From Devosia equisanguinis (GTDB lineage Bacteria > Pseudomonadota > Alphaproteobacteria > Rhizobiales > Hyphomicrobiaceae), in contig CAMDMH010000155.1 of the NCBI GenBank assembly GCA_945901835.1, forward strand, positions 1 through 7,060: a DNA stretch of 7,060 nucleotides, in the 5' to 3' direction. Of this stretch, positions 5,192-7,060 are shown one piece after another. Both the position numbers and the translations under genes were made by a program. The notes under the pieces are model-generated. The model was not told the DNA's origin. It saw only the letters and a program-made list of their open reading frames with translations, and made no database searches. Within the stretch, counting starts at the first letter, position 1. Every line of letters begins with the position of its first letter.

Positions 5192-6535
5192 GTGACGAAC
5201 CTTCCCGATACGATCTGCGCTTTATCTTCCGCACCGGGACGTGCGGCTGTAGCCGTCGTGCGCGTGTCCGGACCGAGGGCGAAGGCAGTGCTGGCCCGGC
5301 TCGCGGGTGATGTTCCCGAGCCGCGGAGTGCCGCGCTCAGGACGATCCGGCATCCTGCCACGGGTCAGGAGATCGATCGCGGCATCATCCTGTTCTTCGC
5401 AGGACCCTCCTCCTTCACTGGGGAGGATGTCGTCGAGATCCTCCTGCATGGTGGGAGGGCTGTCGTTGCGAGTGTCTTGGACGCGCTGAGCACGCTGCAG
5501 TGCCGTCTTGCGGAGCCCGGCGAGTTCGCGCGGCGGGCCTTCGAGAACGGCAAGATCGACCTCACGGAAGCGGAGGGCATCGCGGATCTGATCGATGCAG
5601 AGACGGAAGCGCAGCGTGTTCAGGCGGTCGCTCAAGCGGGCGGCGTGCTGCACCGTCTCTACGACGGATGGCGCAACGACGTTCTCGACGCGATGGCGCT
5701 GACCGAGGCGGCGATCGATTTCTCGGACGAGGCGGATGTCGCGGCGGATGCATCGGCGCGGGCGCGCGAGATCGTGGTGGCGCTGGCGGATGCTGTGGCG
5801 GCGCATCTCAAGGACGGGCGGCGCGGCGAGATCCTGCGCGACGGGTTTCGCGTGGTGCTGGCGGGGGCGCCCAACGTCGGCAAGTCGTCGCTGCTCAATG
5901 CGCTCGCGCGGCGTGATGCGGCGATCGTCTCATCCGAAGCCGGGACAACGCGGGACGTGATCGAGGTGCGGCTCGATCTCGAGGGCTTTCCGGTGATCGT
6001 CAGCGACACTGCGGGTATCCGGGAAGCCGGCGGTGACATCGAGCGCGAAGGCATCCGGCGGGCGATCGAGCGCGGGCGGGAGGCAGACCTGGTGCTGTGG
6101 GTGCGGGATGCGACCGGGGCAGCCGACGAGGTTCCTCGTGAGCTGCGGGAGGCCGGCGCTGCGATCATCCTGGTCGAGAACAAGGTCGATCTCGTTGCGG
6201 GAGAGATGCGTGCTGGTGCTGAAGGCGCAGAGACGCTGCACGTGTCGGCGGCGTCAGGCGCTGGGCTTGGCGGTCTCGTTGCGCGGATCGCGATGCTGGC
6301 CCGGGAGAGGATTGCGCCGAATGACAGTCCGGTGCTGACGCAGGCGAGACACCGGGAGGCGCTGGAGGACTGCGAACGGTGCCTCCGGGATCATCTCGGG
6401 CAGAGACTCCTCGATGCTGAGCTTGCAGCAGAGGACCTGCGGCGGGCCAGCCGCGCGTTAGGTCGAATTACGGGAGCGGTCGATCCGGAAGAAGTTCTCG
6501 GGCGGATTTTCTCGCGGTTCTGCATCGGGAAATGA
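5192..6535 (+). CDS. mnmE: tRNA uridine-5-carboxymethylaminomethyl(34) synthesis GTPase MnmE
   Basis: MnmE works in a complex with MnmG to add the carboxymethylaminomethyl group to uridine 34 of tRNAs reading split codon boxes, using GTP and a folate one-carbon unit. From the GTG at 5192 it has 447 residues, the normal family length, and opens TNLPDTICALSSAPGRAAVA, the standard N-terminal pattern. CGAGAG lies five bases upstream. A GTG at 5150 would add 14 residues without family support. The folate-binding N-domain holds GPSSFTGEDVVEILLHGG (71-88) and PGEFARRAFENGKIDLTEAE (109-128). The GTPase domain has G1 GAPNVGKSS (225-233), G2 EAGTTRD (249-255), G3 DTAG (272-275) and G4 NKVD (330-333). 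The C-terminal CIGK (444-447) carries the conserved cysteine. All key residues are present, so it should be functional. The partner mnmG is expected to the right but is not inside the window. Confidence 0.97.
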   Translation: MTNLPDTICALSSAPGRAAVAVVRVSGPRAKAVLARLAGDVPEPRSAALRTIRHPATGQEIDRGIILFFAGPSSFTGEDVVEILLHGGRAVVASVLDALSTLQCRLAEPGEFARRAFENGKIDLTEAEGIADLIDAETEAQRVQAVAQAGGVLHRLYDGWRNDVLDAMALTEAAIDFSDEADVAADASARAREIVVALADAVAAHLKDGRRGEILRDGFRVVLAGAPNVGKSSLLNALARRDAAIVSSEAGTTRDVIEVRLDLEGFPVIVSDTAGIREAGGDIEREGIRRAIERGREADLVLWVRDATGAADEVPRELREAGAAIILVENKVDLVAGEMRAGAEGAETLHVSAASGAGLGGLVARIAMLARERIAPNDSPVLTQARHREALEDCERCLRDHLGQRLLDAELAAEDLRRASRALGRITGAVDPEEVLGRIFSRFCIGK

Positions 6536-6559
6536 GAGTGCGGTGAAGTGGTGGCGGTG

Positions 6560-6575
6560 TGTTTCACGTGAATCA
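6560..6575. promoter_or_regulatory. parS-like ParB-binding site 1
   Basis: TGTTTCACGTGAATCA matches the widely conserved bacterial parS TGTTTCACGTGAAACA at 15 of 16 positions, including the whole CACGTG core. It lies 24 bases after mnmE. ParB-parS acts in chromosome segregation, and alphaproteobacterial parS sites cluster near parAB, in the same neighbourhood as mnmE/mnmG. The match is seen directly; ParB binding is inferred. Confidence 0.75.
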
Positions 6576-6588
6576 TTTCCACAAGTTT

Positions 6589-6604
6589 TGTTTCATGTGA
6601 ATCA
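6589..6604. promoter_or_regulatory. parS-like ParB-binding site 2 (degenerate)
   Basis: TGTTTCATGTGAATCA lies 29 bases downstream of the first site in the same orientation. It shares the first site's departure from consensus at position 14 and adds a C-to-T change in the core, giving 14 of 16 matches. The lost CACGTG symmetry suggests weaker ParB binding than site 1, or a decayed copy. Confidence 0.5.
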
Positions 6605-6753
6605 TCGGGGCCTGCTCGTTTGGAAGAGCAATGGTTCGTATCCGGCGCCGAGGCTATTGGGGGCAATAGGCAACGGAGGCTCAACTACATTCTGTCTCTA
6701 TGGTCGTGCAGGTCTGCGGACGAGGAGGATACGGCGGTTTTGGTAATGCAGGG
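6605..6753. other. Intergenic stretch with small hairpins after mnmE
   Basis: I see no gene. TGCTC/GAGCA (6613-6617, 6626-6630) and CTATTG/CAATAG (6654-6659, 6664-6669, GGGG loop) are perfect short stems. The first, together with GGTTCGTATCC at 6633-6643, recalls tRNA D-arm and T-loop sequence, but there is no anticodon arm and no T stem. A GAGGAGG at 6723-6729 has no start codon at a usable distance. Confidence 0.35.
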
Positions 6754-7029
6754 ATGGATTGGGAAGAGACGCAGCCGGTTCTTCTGAACCGACGAGCTGA
6801 GGCCGCTGCCGTGAGCACGCGGCGTCCTATCGGCATGGTCGTTTTCGCAGTCGTCGCTAGTAGCGCTTCATATCTGCTGTTCGGCCGGCTGGAGTAGGCA
6901 GTAGCGGCGATCGTGATAACCCTCGCCGCACTTATTTTTGTCGGCTGGAAGGTGTCGCTCTCCGTGCTGTTTTCGCTCTTTGTAATTGCCAATTTGAGAC
7001 CGCTAGCCCGCGTTTCTCACCATGGATGA
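6754..7029 (+). pseudogene. Small hydrophobic membrane protein frame broken by an amber codon
   Basis: I do not recognise the protein. From the ATG at 6754 the frame gives 47 residues, with a hydrophobic segment IGMVVFAVVASSASYLLFG, and stops at TAG 6895-6897. The very next codons continue in the same frame for 43 residues that are strongly membrane-like (AVAAIVITLAALIFVGW, then SLSVLFSLFVIAN, then basic RPLAR) to a TGA at 7027-7029. Two or three consecutive membrane segments in one frame on both sides of a single stop suggest a gene with a nonsense mutation; a one-base change from TGG to TAG would explain it. Alternative starts are the GTG at 6811 (GAGG eight bases upstream) and the ATG at 6700. 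It could also be two tiny proteins, or chance. Shine-Dalgarno support at 6754 is poor. Confidence 0.35.
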
Positions 7030-7060
7030 CGACATCGTGCCTCCGAATCAGGGAAAGTTG

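Noticed and set aside
6681..6992. 103-codon - strand frame at the right end
   Set aside because: It lies opposite the hydrophobic + frame, has no motif or ribosome binding site, and has a composition typical of an antisense shadow.

Overview
The window is GC-rich, with coding style and gene content that suggest an alphaproteobacterium, probably Hyphomicrobiales (inference from protein families; no phylogeny was run). Five intact genes all read on the + strand: a carboxymuconolactone decarboxylase-like protein, a TctC/Bug periplasmic binding protein, a GMC-family FAD oxidoreductase, a MipA/OmpV outer-membrane protein, and the tRNA-modifying GTPase MnmE.

Layout: 1-262 has no gene I can support but holds several hairpins and a 7-bp inverted repeat just ahead of a strong ribosome binding site. 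From 263 to 3865 are three probably separate metabolic genes. A good intrinsic terminator follows tctC, a hairpin sits between the first two genes, and a structured leader with a 7-codon upstream frame precedes the oxidoreductase. From 3866 to 4245 is a palindromic repeat that runs directly into a frameshifted, decayed piece of mnmE. Then come mipA (4246-5061), a second palindromic repeat of the same kind, and intact mnmE (to 6535). Just downstream of mnmE are two sites that match the ParB-binding parS 16-mer at 15 and 14 positions. The right end holds a hydrophobic reading frame broken by an amber codon.

How it fits together: mnmE next to parS-like sites fits the alphaproteobacterial origin-proximal cluster (mnmE-mnmG-rsmG-parA-parB), so mnmG and parAB may lie beyond the right edge. 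The left part looks like an accessory catabolic or uptake set joined to that core cluster. The mnmE remnant and the paired repeats around mipA suggest that the junction was rearranged by duplication or by insertion.

I see no phage, CRISPR, transposase, toxin-antitoxin or defence module. The most noteworthy points are the mnmE ghost beside the paired repeats, the parS pair, and the leader hairpin of the oxidoreductase. None of these amounts to a clearly new system.
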